Part shown: piece by piece, positions 1 to 10,761 of the stretch
How positions within the stretch are numbered: the stretch's first letter is position 1
Layout of the letters: every line of letters starts with the position of its first letter
Assembly: GCA_012295275.1 (NCBI GenBank)
Contig: CM022671.1
Location: 15,052,956 to 15,116,955, forward strand
Direction: 5' to 3'
Length of the DNA stretch: 64,000 bases
From: Chrysomallon squamiferum
Lineage: Eukaryota; Mollusca; Gastropoda; Neomphalida; Peltospiridae
Program-made: the position numbers and the translations under genes
The notes under the pieces: model-generated
The model's database searches: none
Told to the model about the DNA's origin: nothing
Seen by the model: the letters and a program-made list of their open reading frames with translations, nothing else

Positions 1-12
1 TATGTGAGAGTG

Positions 13-13
13 A

Positions 14-61
<48 letters not shown>

Positions 62-101
62 GAGGGAGGGAGGGAGGGTGTGTGAGAGAGAGAGAGGGAG
101 G

Positions 102-135
<34 letters not shown>

Positions 136-167
136 AAAAAAAATTTGTGTATGTGTGTGTGTGGTGT
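13..167. repeat. Compound (GT)n/(GA)n microsatellite
   Basis: Alternating GT and GA dinucleotide runs, broken by GGGA motifs, end in a short A-run. The tract lies in the intron just before the first visible exon of the protease gene and leads almost directly into its acceptor at 191-193. Open frames through it encode only Arg/Glu and Val/Cys repeats and are not coding. Confidence 0.95.
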
Positions 168-193
168 GTATGTGTATATTTGTGTAATTACAG

Positions 194-3109
194 CTGCGAC
201 TGTCCTGAAGGTTTTGGAGGGAGTATGTGTGAGTATGACTACCGTGGGACATGTTACACAAACCAGTGTCAGAATGGTGGTGGCTGCATCATGAGACAGG
301 GACAAATGGAATGTCATTGTCTGGATGGATTTTCTGGTCCTTCATGTGAAGTGGTACTCAATGAGACAGTATGTATTATAATAATAACATTATTGTTATT
401 AATTTTCAAGGTTTTTCCTTAATAATAATAATAATAATAATAAATATCTTAAAAACTTTATTGTTAAATACATCCTTTGAATGTAAATACAAATTAATAT
501 AATCTTGATGTAATTTGAATTGTAATTTGATTAGTTGACAGTCATTTAAAGGCATTTGTTTTCTTGAAAATGAATCACTTTCTTTGCCCCCATTGCAAAT
601 TGCTGCAGATATTCTTTAAAAAGGAAAGAACTTTTACTTTGCTGATCTGTTGGGTTGGAACAAATGTTCCATAGCATTTTTTCAATAAGTGGCATTTGAG
701 CACATCATTTTGTTTCACATATGATGAAATATATGAGTTGATGTACTTATTCTGAAACATGAACAAGATGGCACAAATGTGGTTGTACATACTGTTTCTG
801 AATTTCAGTTTTAAAAAAACCTATGAATTTTTTTTCCATCCCAATATTAAGACAACGTAAAATATCACCACTGTTCATAATTGATCACTGTCTGTTCCTA
901 GAACTTTCTGAAGTTTAATACCATTAATAATACCATTAACAGTGATCAGTATTGCTACTAAAGGATATTCATCCAACTTCTGACATCATGTGAATAATTT
1001 CTATACTTGATTTGAACCAGTAATATTGAACCTTTTAATTGTTTTGCCTTTTGGATAATAATTATATATCTGGTTAACCAAAACACATTTTTTATTTTTT
1101 CAAAAGTAATATTAGTTTCAGGAAGTACACAACAAGCCTCACATATTCAGTAAATTCCCCAGAAACTTAACTCTTTCTGCTGGAAGTAGTGTGCTCATGG
1201 AATGTGCTGTCATTGACCCTACTGCTGATGTTATGTGGTAAGAAGATAAGTTTAATTGTTTCAGCAATAGATAACAACTAAAATAAAAAACTAAACAATA
1301 TTAAAAAAAAAAAAAAAAAAATGAAAAGGAGTGTGGGGTACATTTGAAAAAAAAAAAATAAAAAACATCCATAGTAAGAATAAATTTGTATTTTGGGTAC
1401 TGAGTTATAAAAGACCTTGTGCAATCTTAAATTTTTATAACTCCTGATCTCTGCATTATAGAATAGATTTGAGAGTATAAAAGGAAAATAATTTTGGATT
1501 GTTTAATATATTTATTGTTCAAAGAATTTATAATGACCATGCATTCGTATTCTTTCATTTTGAAATTTCTATTTTGATGACTTACATGGTTGCAAATTTA
1601 TACTCTTGCTCATACAATCTGTTCACAAGGTTACACAAGGACAGGGTACTGAGTGAAGGAGATGATGGGACAGGGATTGAGGTGCATCCTGGAGGAGTAC
1701 TTCACATACCTGAAATGACAGATGAACAGGAAGGAAAGTACACCTGTTTGGCTGTTTTTGCCAAAGAGCTTCACGAAGTCTCAGCATGGATAAAACTCAT
1801 AGAGCCTTGTCACCTGCGTATGTTCTCGTTTGATTGTTTCTTCAGTTGTTTTAACTGTAAATGATGAATGATAATGATGATGATGATGATGATGATAATA
1901 AATATTTTTATATTATTATTATTATTATTATTTACACACATAATTATATAATAAAGTCTAATATTTACAAAGAATAATTATAAGTAATTACTTTTTGAGA
2001 TTTAGAGAACACGAGAATAATTTTTATTGAAATTGTGTGATACAGCTGTTGAAGCAGTAACAATATCATAACCATTTTAAAACTAATAATGTGTTGTGGT
2101 ATCACAGCATACATAAAGCAAAATATAGGATGGAAAATAATTAATGTATGAATGAAGGAATGACACCCTAACATTTTTTTCATTTTCATTTGAAGATGTT
2201 GTTATTGCTCCACAAAATGTGACAGTGGATGAAGGATCAAGTGCACTATTTCAGTGTTTTGTACCCGATGCCAAGTTTGTTGTGTGGAAGAAAGATGGAG
2301 AATTGTTACACCTGGATAAACGAAAACGGGTAATTACTGGTGGTATTTTTTTTTTTTTTTTCATTGGAACAAATATAAAAAGGTCAAAGCAAATATTACA
2401 GGTCACTTTTGGCTCAGTTTTGTGTTTTTAATGATCACAAATGCCTAATGTTCGTGTGTTTAAGGATATTTATTATTGAGTGCATACATGTAAATTGAAG
2501 TGCTTAATTGGTAATGGATGAAGTTTTGAATTTTCAAGGCATATCTGCATATATGTTTTTAGAAATATGTATAAAATATATTATAAACTAACACTCATTT
2601 TCATACCTTAAAGTCACCAAATTAAACCTGTTTTTTTCAAAGTTATTATAGGGTGCATTTCATCAGATCCATTTAGTGGATTCATACCTCCCTCACATAT
2701 CTTCATACTTTCATTTTGACAGAAATGTTTCATCTTTTTTATATGTCAAATAAACTACATTTGTAACCACTGATAAAGAACTTCAGCTGCCATCTTTTAC
2801 ATATTTCTAAAACGGAGATAATTTTTAATAATAATTTTTTTTATATATATATTTATATATATACTACAATAAAATGCTATCATTATCTGATTTCTTTAAT
2901 GTTTTTAATAAAGATTTTGGTTTTTTTTTGGAATGGAGTTTATAACATAATTTAATTTTTTTGACAGGTTCTTGTCAACAATTATTTGCGGATTGAGCAG
3001 ATTATTGAGACAGATTCGGGAGAGTACACGTGCTCTGCAAGAAACCACAATGGTTGTTCAGCTAAAATATCAGCATTTATGCATGTGCAGATTAAAGGAC
3101 ATCATTATG
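194..3109 (+). CDS. Protease exons 1-5: EGF and two Ig domains
   Basis: Exon 194-368 begins after an AG at 192-193 in phase 2, and its GTATGT donor starts at 369. It holds the last cysteines of one EGF and a complete second EGF (CHCLDGFSGPSC at the end). Exons 1122-1237 and 1630-1817 form Ig 1; the Trp codon is split across the junction and the second cysteine is in GKYTC. Exons 2196-2329 and 2968-3109 form Ig 2 (FQC, VVWKKDGE, DSGEYTC). The phases 0, 2, 1, 0 and 1 are all mutually consistent, so this part of the gene looks intact. The Ig set resembles I-set adhesion modules; a binding role that targets the protease is inference. Confidence 0.87.
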
Positions 3110-5245
3110 GTTTGTTGTTAATTTATACTTTTTTTAGATAAGTTTATTTGTATTTACTAACAGACTGATCTGTCTGGTACATTATATTTGTATGAGTGTA
3201 TAACAGTGTGTCTGTGTGTCTGTATGTTTGTGCTTCTTATGTGTGGATTTTTTTAATGTATATGTGTGTGTCTGTACAGTTTTTTTTATGTGTGTTTTGG
3301 TGTGAGTGTATGTGAGAATGTGTTTTCACAGGGGAAAAAAATCTTCCATTTTCCTTGAAATAGAAAAAAAGATGAAGTTTTTAAAAACAAAACCAATGAT
3401 GAAATATTAAAGAAAATTGTGCATTGTGAGCAATAAAGAAAATAAATACTTTTGTAAATTTCAGCATATCATTAACTAAACACACTGGTTAATAAACAAC
3501 TTTTAATATTTACAGTACATTTTTTCACATATGATAAATCATAAAGTATATTATTCATTACTCAACACAAACAATTAAAAAAAAAAAAAAAATTTAAAAA
3601 AACATATTTTATTTATTTGTTATTGAAAGAGGAAATGTATTTTTCTCCTCAGGTTTTTAATTGTTTTAATTTTTTTTTTTTTTGTTTTTATAATTCTTGC
3701 TTAGCCTGTGGAAAAGCTCAGATAATTGAGAACACTGTAAATCTGAGGATTTCAAGTGGTCGTGAATCTCCTCTTGGTGCTGCCCCATGGCATGTCATCA
3801 TCAGAGAGAAAGAGCTGGTAGGAACTTTTTATTTAAAATTTTAAATCAGGGCTTCTGAATTCTTCAGCTATGAATGAATGAAATAATGAATGATACTAGA
3901 GGGATTTTAATTTGTCAGATATATATATTATTTTTCTATACTTAATGTGTTTGTATGTTCTAAGACAGTTGTTTAATAACTTTATTTTATACAAATTTAA
4001 AAACAAATTGTAATAAATTCTCCATGTTGATATTTTTGGCAAATGTGGATTAAATATAGTAAACACTTAATAAATGGGTTAATCTGTATTCTCTGCACAC
4101 AAAACAAAATGATTTAACTATAAATGTGAAAGTGAAAGGGGAGTAAGATTAAAGTCATTTAGAGCATAAGGAAACTTGGTGCTGGGAGAATGAAATTAGA
4201 TGTTAAAGATTGAGGATGAAAAATATTAAAATAGTTTAAAAAGCGTTGCTTTAAATAGTAACTTTTTTGTAGTAAGAATTAGTATCTTTCTTGAAATGTT
4301 TTGTTAAATTAGGTATTCAGTCCAAAAATATAGGGCTTTAAACATATATGCTTGTTCAAAATTAAGTTATATGCTGTCTAAATAAGTAAATTAAGAAAAT
4401 ATTTATATGAATAAATAATTTACTCTTAAGCAGAATAAATATAGTAACTAGCATTAATTTCACTGTTAAAAATGTTATTTTAAAAAGGCTTGTATCTGCA
4501 TAGTAATTGAAATTATTTACTGCAGCAACAGAAACGTTGTTACTGAAATGTACTGTAAACTGTTTTGTCAGGGGTCACTTACTGTGGAGGATCGCTCATC
4601 ACTGACAGGTGGGTGATGACAGCTGCACACTGTGTGTATCGGTTTAAAGATATATTTAAAATGGATTTTCAAAAGGAATATGTTGACCTGTATGTCGGTA
4701 CGAGACACTGCCGAGGGGATGGTGGAATTCGAAGAAGTGTGAGGAGTTACAAACTGCATCCAGGCTTCAACAGCTCCTACCACAACAACGACCTGGCCTT
4801 GTTCGAGTTGGATGAGCCGTTGGTTTTCAATGATGTCATAATGCCTATTTGTTTAGAGAAACTTCAGTTTGTTGAGGAACTTCTCAAAAGTGGCCGCCTG
4901 GGGATGGTCACTGGGTGTGGCCAGCTGCACGAAGGTGGCAGATCACCTCTCTATCTGAACGAAGTGAGAATCCCGTATGTCAACAGAAAGGAATGCAGAC
5001 GTCGAGTCGATGCCATTCCTGATGCACAGTTCACAGATAATATGATCTGTGCTGGATACCAAAGACACATGCGAGGAGATGCTTGTGCTGGGGACAGTGG
5101 AGGAGCGTTTGTTATGGAATACAATGGTCGCTGGATTCAAGTTGGAATAGTGTCCTGGGGTGTGGGATGTGACCGACAGAATCAGTATGGTTACTACACT
5201 CATGTCAGTAAGTTCTATGACTGGATTGAAAACACTGTTTTCTAA
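194..5245 (+). CDS. EGF-Ig-Ig trypsin-like serine protease (5' part outside window)
   Basis: Exons 194-368, 1122-1237, 1630-1817, 2196-2329, 2968-3109, 3705-3817 and 4572-5245 give a secreted mosaic protease that enters the window inside an EGF domain. The order is: end of one EGF, a full six-cysteine EGF, two Ig domains (each with Cys, Trp and a YTC motif), a linker with the disulphide Cys (ACGK), and an S1 peptidase domain. The activation site is an Arg followed by ISSG. The TAAHC, NNDLAL and GDSGG motifs supply the His-Asp-Ser triad. Asp six residues before the catalytic Ser predicts cleavage after Arg or Lys. GT/AG sites and phases agree at every junction except the last (phase 0 meets phase 1), which is one base out. 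No signal peptide or start is visible because the 5' exons lie upstream. The substrate is unknown; a role in clotting, immune cascades or matrix processing is family-level inference. Confidence 0.88.
421..443. repeat. (AAT)n microsatellite
   Basis: Short run of AAT units in the first intron of the protease gene, just after the EGF exon. Confidence 0.85.
1861..1932. repeat. Compound (GAT)n/(ATT)n microsatellite
   Basis: A GAT-rich run passes into an ATT run inside the intron between the two Ig domains of the protease gene. Confidence 0.9.
3705..5245 (+). CDS. Protease exons 6-7: S1 trypsin-like catalytic domain
   Basis: Exon 3705-3817 carries ACGK, the activation Arg and APWHV. Exon 4572-5245 carries CGGSLI onward to a TAA stop at 5243-5245. 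The catalytic His codon is 4628-4630, Asp 4790-4792 and Ser 5096-5098 (an AGT serine codon). The residue six before Ser is Asp, the S1 pocket signature for Arg/Lys cleavage. Spacing from PW to CGG is close to that of chymotrypsin if the two exons are joined directly, so no exon seems to be missing. The first exon nevertheless ends in phase 0 while the second needs one extra base. The C-terminal helix ends with FYDWIENTVF, without a further domain or membrane segment. Confidence 0.88.
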
Positions 5246-5347
5246 TAGAATCGGAATATCGGAGCATCAAATCACCGAATTACACTTAAAGATATTAAAA
5301 TCTACCCAGAATATTATTTTGGTATATTTGATTTATCAGTGTTTACA

Positions 5348-5353
5348 AATAAA
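5348..5353 (+). other. Polyadenylation signal AATAAA of the protease gene
   Basis: A canonical AATAAA lies about 100 bases after the TAA stop at 5243-5245 and is the first on this strand after the stop. It predicts a very short 3' UTR with cleavage around 5365-5380. Transcript data are not available. Confidence 0.6.
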
Positions 5354-6629
5354 GTTATTTTATAAATCATAAGATTGTTGCTGAGATAGACTTATTGGCT
5401 CTACTAATACCATCAAGTAATAAAAAGACAATTTTTGTTCAGTTATATTTGACTGATTTTTGTAAACCAGAGCAAAACTGTCATTTCAAATATTAACAAA
5501 TATAATGAGGGTTTGCATACAACATGGCTCACACCCAGTATAGACACACACACATAATATGTACGTTTGTGTGTGTATTTATGTTTGAAATATTACCATT
5601 TCAGCAGCAATAGAACTTTCAAGCTCTGGAACTGAATATTGCCTCTTTCTAACATTTAAATAAAAATAAAATGAACTTGGCACATTCAGTCTCTGTTGAC
5701 ATCCACAATAAATTATAACTGACTTTCTAAATTTTTTGTTTCTGTACAAACTGTAATAACCACATGCAAGTGAAATGCCCATACAATGGCTCTATAATGT
5801 CTATGTACGAGTAATGAAGCTATAACAAATTAAAGACTAGAAATTAGGAAAAAAATTGTTTTCATATAATAACTCTATAAATTTCTGAATAATGCACTCT
5901 CAATAAACAAACAAATTACTAACACAAGGTAAAGAAAAATAAATAAAATACTTTATTAACTGTAGCATACAAATGTATTTAGTAAATCCATAAATCTTTT
6001 AATCATTTCAGTTATAATTGGGTGTACTTTGTACTCCTCTGGAAAACATTTAAAATATATTAATAATGACACCGACTCACTGAGTGTTGTTATAAACTGA
6101 AATGGCACAAATAAATGACATTTTGGTATCTGTTGCTGAAAAAAGGCACTAGCCTTATGATTTTAAAAATGCTTTACAGGCAGGGATTATAAACATAGAT
6201 GATTCAGGAGAGTGGACTGTCTGTAGGACAGTTCTGGAAGCCACTGTTTTGTTGGTCTGAAGTCCCCGTCTTTTCACTTTGCTGCTAACTTCAAGGCTTG
6301 GATAACACAGCCTTTTTCAAAAACTAGCCTACTTTTAACTGTTCATTTACAAAAATTGAAATACTGCTAACGGTGGATAGATAAGACAAATAAATATGAA
6401 AACCTGAAGAAAAACAAAAGCACATTCAACTTGAGCATACTTATCAGTATTAAAAAAAATTTAATTAACAAACATTAAATCACTATAATTTAAAACAGCA
6501 ATCAACATTTTTGACAGATGTGACATATAAAAATAAAAAATTTGTTTTAAAAATTCGAAGACAAGTTCATGTTACAATTAAAAGGATTTCTTTTTATGTA
6601 ATCTCTTCAACTAAGACAACACTAACCTT

Positions 6630-6781
6630 TAGTATTATATGACAACTCACATGCAAACTTAAGTGTTGTATGACAAATTATATTTAAACAAGTACTATAT
6701 GACAAATCATATTCAAACTTAAGTGATATATGACAAATCATATTCAAACTTAAGTGATATATGACAAGTTATATTCAAACT
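6630..6781. repeat. Minisatellite, about five 31-base units
   Basis: About five head-to-tail copies of a unit of roughly 30-31 bases, with core ATATGACAAATCATATTCAA followed by ACTTAAG. The middle copies are nearly identical and the outer copies are diverged. It lies in the convergent intergenic region. Confidence 0.88.
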
Positions 6782-7360
6782 TTAATCTCACTTTCATAGT
6801 TAAATGATTACATGACCATTTGCAAGCAACAAATTGTAATTTCTCAAGACATGCAGAAAGGACAAATGTTAAAAAATTGTAGTTAAATAATTTTAATTTA
6901 GTTAATCAAACTATGCTAGAAAATTATATGAACACCTTTACCAATAACAAAACAAATTAAGACTTTAACCGATGCTGCATCTCTGTCCCAGTTAAATGTA
7001 GCTTTCAGTGTTCTCTATCTAGGCTATTTTCAAGTATCATCTTTTATCAAGTCATTTTCTATCTTTGTTTTTCACTTCCATCAGATAGTACATGCAGCAT
7101 ATGTTGTAGTCTATGCAATGTATTTGCACAAAAGGAAAATAACTTTCTACATAGCAACAGAACTCTTTAAAAAAAAGAAAAAAAAAGGAACTGGACATTT
7201 ATTACTATTGTATTGGGTTACATGCCATTATTTATTGATTGTTACTCAAAATCTATCATAGATTATAGCAGAAATCACAATATAACTAATAAAATGACAA
7301 ATAATAAAACAAATTTTAGCTGTAACGAAAAATATATATATGTATATACATGTATATAAA

Positions 7361-7366
7361 ATAATA

Positions 7367-7416
<50 letters not shown>

Positions 7417-7420
7417 TAAA
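7361..7420. repeat. (AAT)n microsatellite
   Basis: Near-perfect run of AAT units. It produces a spurious poly-Ile frame on the minus strand. Confidence 0.92.
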
Positions 7421-9301
7421 CAGAAATAGTATCTATCAAAATAAATTAGGTCATGTCCAATAGTATATATATTTAATTTCTTAAGCACCTTTAATGACTG
7501 CCACAGTGACAATAATTTTGAGTTCACCTGTACCAAACATGACTATGGTCATCACATAGCAGTCTTATACAGTTTGAGAATTTTTTTTTTTTTAACACAA
7601 TTTATTAAATGCTACTTATTTTTATTCATCAGAGTGAATTTTCCTTTATCTGATTTGAGTTGGTAAGAATAATAACATTTTTAAATTATTAAAAAACTTT
7701 CAAATTTGCCATTTTTTCTACCATTTCCCTTGCATTGCCAACTGATAAAATGTGAATGACTTATGGTACCCAGGTCAGTTAGCTTTTATAAAAAAAACTA
7801 AAAAAACATTTCAGTGAAAAGAAATTAAAGTACAAAAATATTAGTAAAAATGGTTAATTTAAAATATATCTAAACAAATTTCCATATTATAAACATATAC
7901 AAAACACAATGTTATGGCAGTTTACAAAAATGCATTTGTCCAAATTATTACTAATAATTATTTAAATAATTAATTTCTCTATATGCAATGTAACTATGTC
8001 ATGCCATTCATTAATGAGTTAATGTGTAATATTAAGATTAGGACAGAAATGAAGCCAACATTTAAGATGTTTGGCACAAAATCACTAATCTAAGGAAGAT
8101 TCATGACACTATAGTTGAGAATAGTTTAGTACTATCAGCATGTTACCAAAAAAATTGCCTCATCCAAACAAGACAGGAAATCCACTTATTTGTGGAAACC
8201 TGCATTAAGGCTGAAGATTCTTTACTACTTGGAGTGGAGGGATTGGAACAAAAAATGTTTTTACAACTGACAAGAATCTCAATTGCTGACAGAGGCTGTT
8301 ATTTTCAAACTGAAGATTTTCTCTAGCAGCCAATTTTATTTATCAGTTGGATGTCATCCATGCTAAAAAAACATGAACAAATACATTTTTCTGTATGTTT
8401 TGTTTGTATTATAAATGAATCTCAAGATTCGATTATATAAAATAAATATATTATTAAAAATAGTGTTATTATTTCACTAGACTGTTTTTAACTTTTGGCA
8501 ATACACACACGCATGCACACATACATACACTTAATTCAGCTTGCTTACAAATAAAATCACACCAGCTGTCATGGTCAAATTAAACAGGTCACAGAGATGT
8601 TAATTGTCTGTTAGTTATTCACAATCTCTGGTAACGTGTTAGAAGTGAGTAAATGGTAATAAGACTAATTTTCATTTTCATTCTCCTAACAAAAATAAGA
8701 ATGAAAAAAAAAAAACGTTTCTCACATGAGTCTGACAACTCAACTGAGGTCTGCTGCTTCTAAAACGGTTATTTTATAAACAGTCAAACCTCTTTATAAC
8801 AGGTGTTGGTGCTCTACTCATCTTGGCATTGTAACATGTTGAGTGGTATAACAAGTTTTCTGAGATTTTGAATCATTACATTCACCAAAATATCCTATTG
8901 CTTGACTAGTTATTTTAGAGAATAATAAAAGGTTTGCTGATTTATAAACTGATGACTGGGGTTTTAAACAACATTTTTATTTAAAATGTTATTCAAGTAC
9001 TTACAGTTTTTGATGGGGATGTCTTAATGTTTTCAAATCATTAAATTGTTATAAGGAATAAAATCTTTATTTTGAATTACCCAAAAGTTCTGGAAAGGCC
9101 CTTCACTGTGAAAAAATCAGGCAAGTATCTTATTCAAATTTAAATCAGACAACTGGTGCTGGTGGATAAATTAGTATGGCAGTATGTATGGGAGGAAGTT
9201 ATAAAGAGGTTTATATGTTTAAAAAAGGTTTTTAAAAGGTAGTTATTAAAGGACTGATACAAATAATATGTTTTTCCTTCAACCATGGTTGATTTGAGCC
9301 A

Positions 9302-10690
9302 TTAATTTACATTCTCTGATTTTGACTTCACTGTAATTCTTCTGTGTATTTTGATAAATTCAGGAGCTGCCTGTGACTCAGTATCTTCTTCTATTGACTT
9401 CATGGATTCAGCCTAAGAAAGAAATGAGTTTTAAAATCAGCATTAAACGGTAATAATAAAATAATTTCTAATTTACTTTTTGCAAAAATAACATTTTTCT
9501 GGTGGTGCTTTTTAATTTAAACCATTCCATCATCATTTTTATGGTACACTAGTTGGTCTAGCACTGTAAGTTGAAAAAGACTAAATTAAAATTACTGCAA
9601 TAAAAAATGCTGATAAATGTAAGGTAAATAAAGGATGTTAAAATTTACCTGTTCCACTTTAGCTGCTCTTTCTTCCAACTTCATTTCTAAACTGGTCCGT
9701 TTGTTGGTTGTCTTCTGCTGGTCCCACTCACGAATTCGCTGACTCTCTTTTCTTTTCTCAAGAACCTTGTTTAGTTCAGTTTTTTGTAAAATATTTTTTC
9801 CTCTGGAATACAGATAAAAGAAAAATGACATCACATACTGAATCACATCTATAAATTTAATTAAATTCATTTAGAAAATCTTTTTTCTAATTCTCATACA
9901 AATATTTATCTATTGCTTACTAAATATGCTGTTTTTAAATTTAATAATTATATTAAACCTGCACTGTAATTATTTATTTATATATTTTATGTCACATAAA
10001 CAACATTTTAAGCAGCATGTCTGTTAGTAACAATTTAGATGACAAATGTTATAAAGGACTGTTTGGAAGACTGATTATTAGTGGCACTCTGTTATTTGAA
10101 ATGAAACTCGAAACAAGGAAAAAGATTGTTCCTTATGTTGTATTTATTACTTGTCAATTACAAATGAGTCACATTAATACAAATGTTCTAAATTTTTACC
10201 ATTTTAAGAAAAGCAAAATTTTGTATAAAATGTTATGGGTGTTAAGTAACATTAACTGAAAAACATACATAAAACTTTTGATCGGGATGTCTTAATATTT
10301 TGAAATAATAAAACTGTTACAAAAACTGTTTGAATTACATGATAATTTGAGTAGTGGCCCTTCGCTGTAGTCCATTAGTAAATATGCTTATAAAATACTC
10401 AGTCTAAGAGAAATAAGCAGCAATTTAAGTAATATATGTATATCACTCTGAAAGAATTCTATAAACTGACTAACACTTTGCACTTACAATTTATAATTGT
10501 AGAGAAGTTCTTTGTGTAAAGCTTGTCGTTCCTTTGATTCCAAGCATGGATTTGAAAGTTTTCGAGGTTTAATTAACATTTCCTCATCAACACTGGTACT
10601 GACTGGATCTGGGGGGCTGCCTGTGTTATCGTGTAGGATGTAAGGTAAGGGTGCAGGGTATTCATCAATTGGATTGCAATCATCATCATC

Positions 10691-10722
<32 letters not shown>

Positions 10723-10761
10723 TCACGTAGTCAGGTTCAGGGATTTCTGGATACATGTCAT
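9302..10761 (-). CDS. FAM107-domain exons of the SH3-FAM107 gene
   Basis: Exons 10488-10761, 9649-9802 and 9302-9412. The first contributes the Asp tract, a proline-containing linker (EYPAPLPY) and the start of the family domain (SNPCLESKERQALHKELL). The second holds the charged helical core (KTELNKVLEKRKESQRIREW). The third gives the APEFIKI tail and stops at TAA (9302-9304). The helix is likely a coiled coil. The motif order and spacing match the FAM107 family as I know it. Confidence 0.9.

Larger units (their letters stand above)
5354..9301. other. Convergent intergenic region and probable 3' UTR of the SH3-FAM107 gene
   Basis: AT-rich DNA between two genes that point at each other. I see no exon with supported splice sites. 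It contains the minisatellite at 6630-6781, an (AAT)n run near 7361-7420 and several A/T runs. On the minus strand, AATAAA signals (seen as TTTATT) occur soon after the FAM107 stop, for example at 9066-9071, so part of the high-coordinate side is probably 3' UTR. The short open frames near 5579-5782 and 7246-7536 have no recognisable protein features. Confidence 0.6.

Noticed and set aside
18-191. Open frame through the GA/GT repeats read as coding sequence before the EGF exon
   Set aside because: The sequence is a pure microsatellite and a good acceptor lies at 191-193; only the part from 194 has EGF features.
4943-5203. 86-codon minus-strand frame across the trypsin exon
   Set aside because: Shadow of the catalytic-domain exon; no independent features.
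7246-7536. 96-codon minus-strand frame with a poly-Ile run
   Set aside because: It is created by the (AAT)n and (AT)n repeats and has no domain or splice support.
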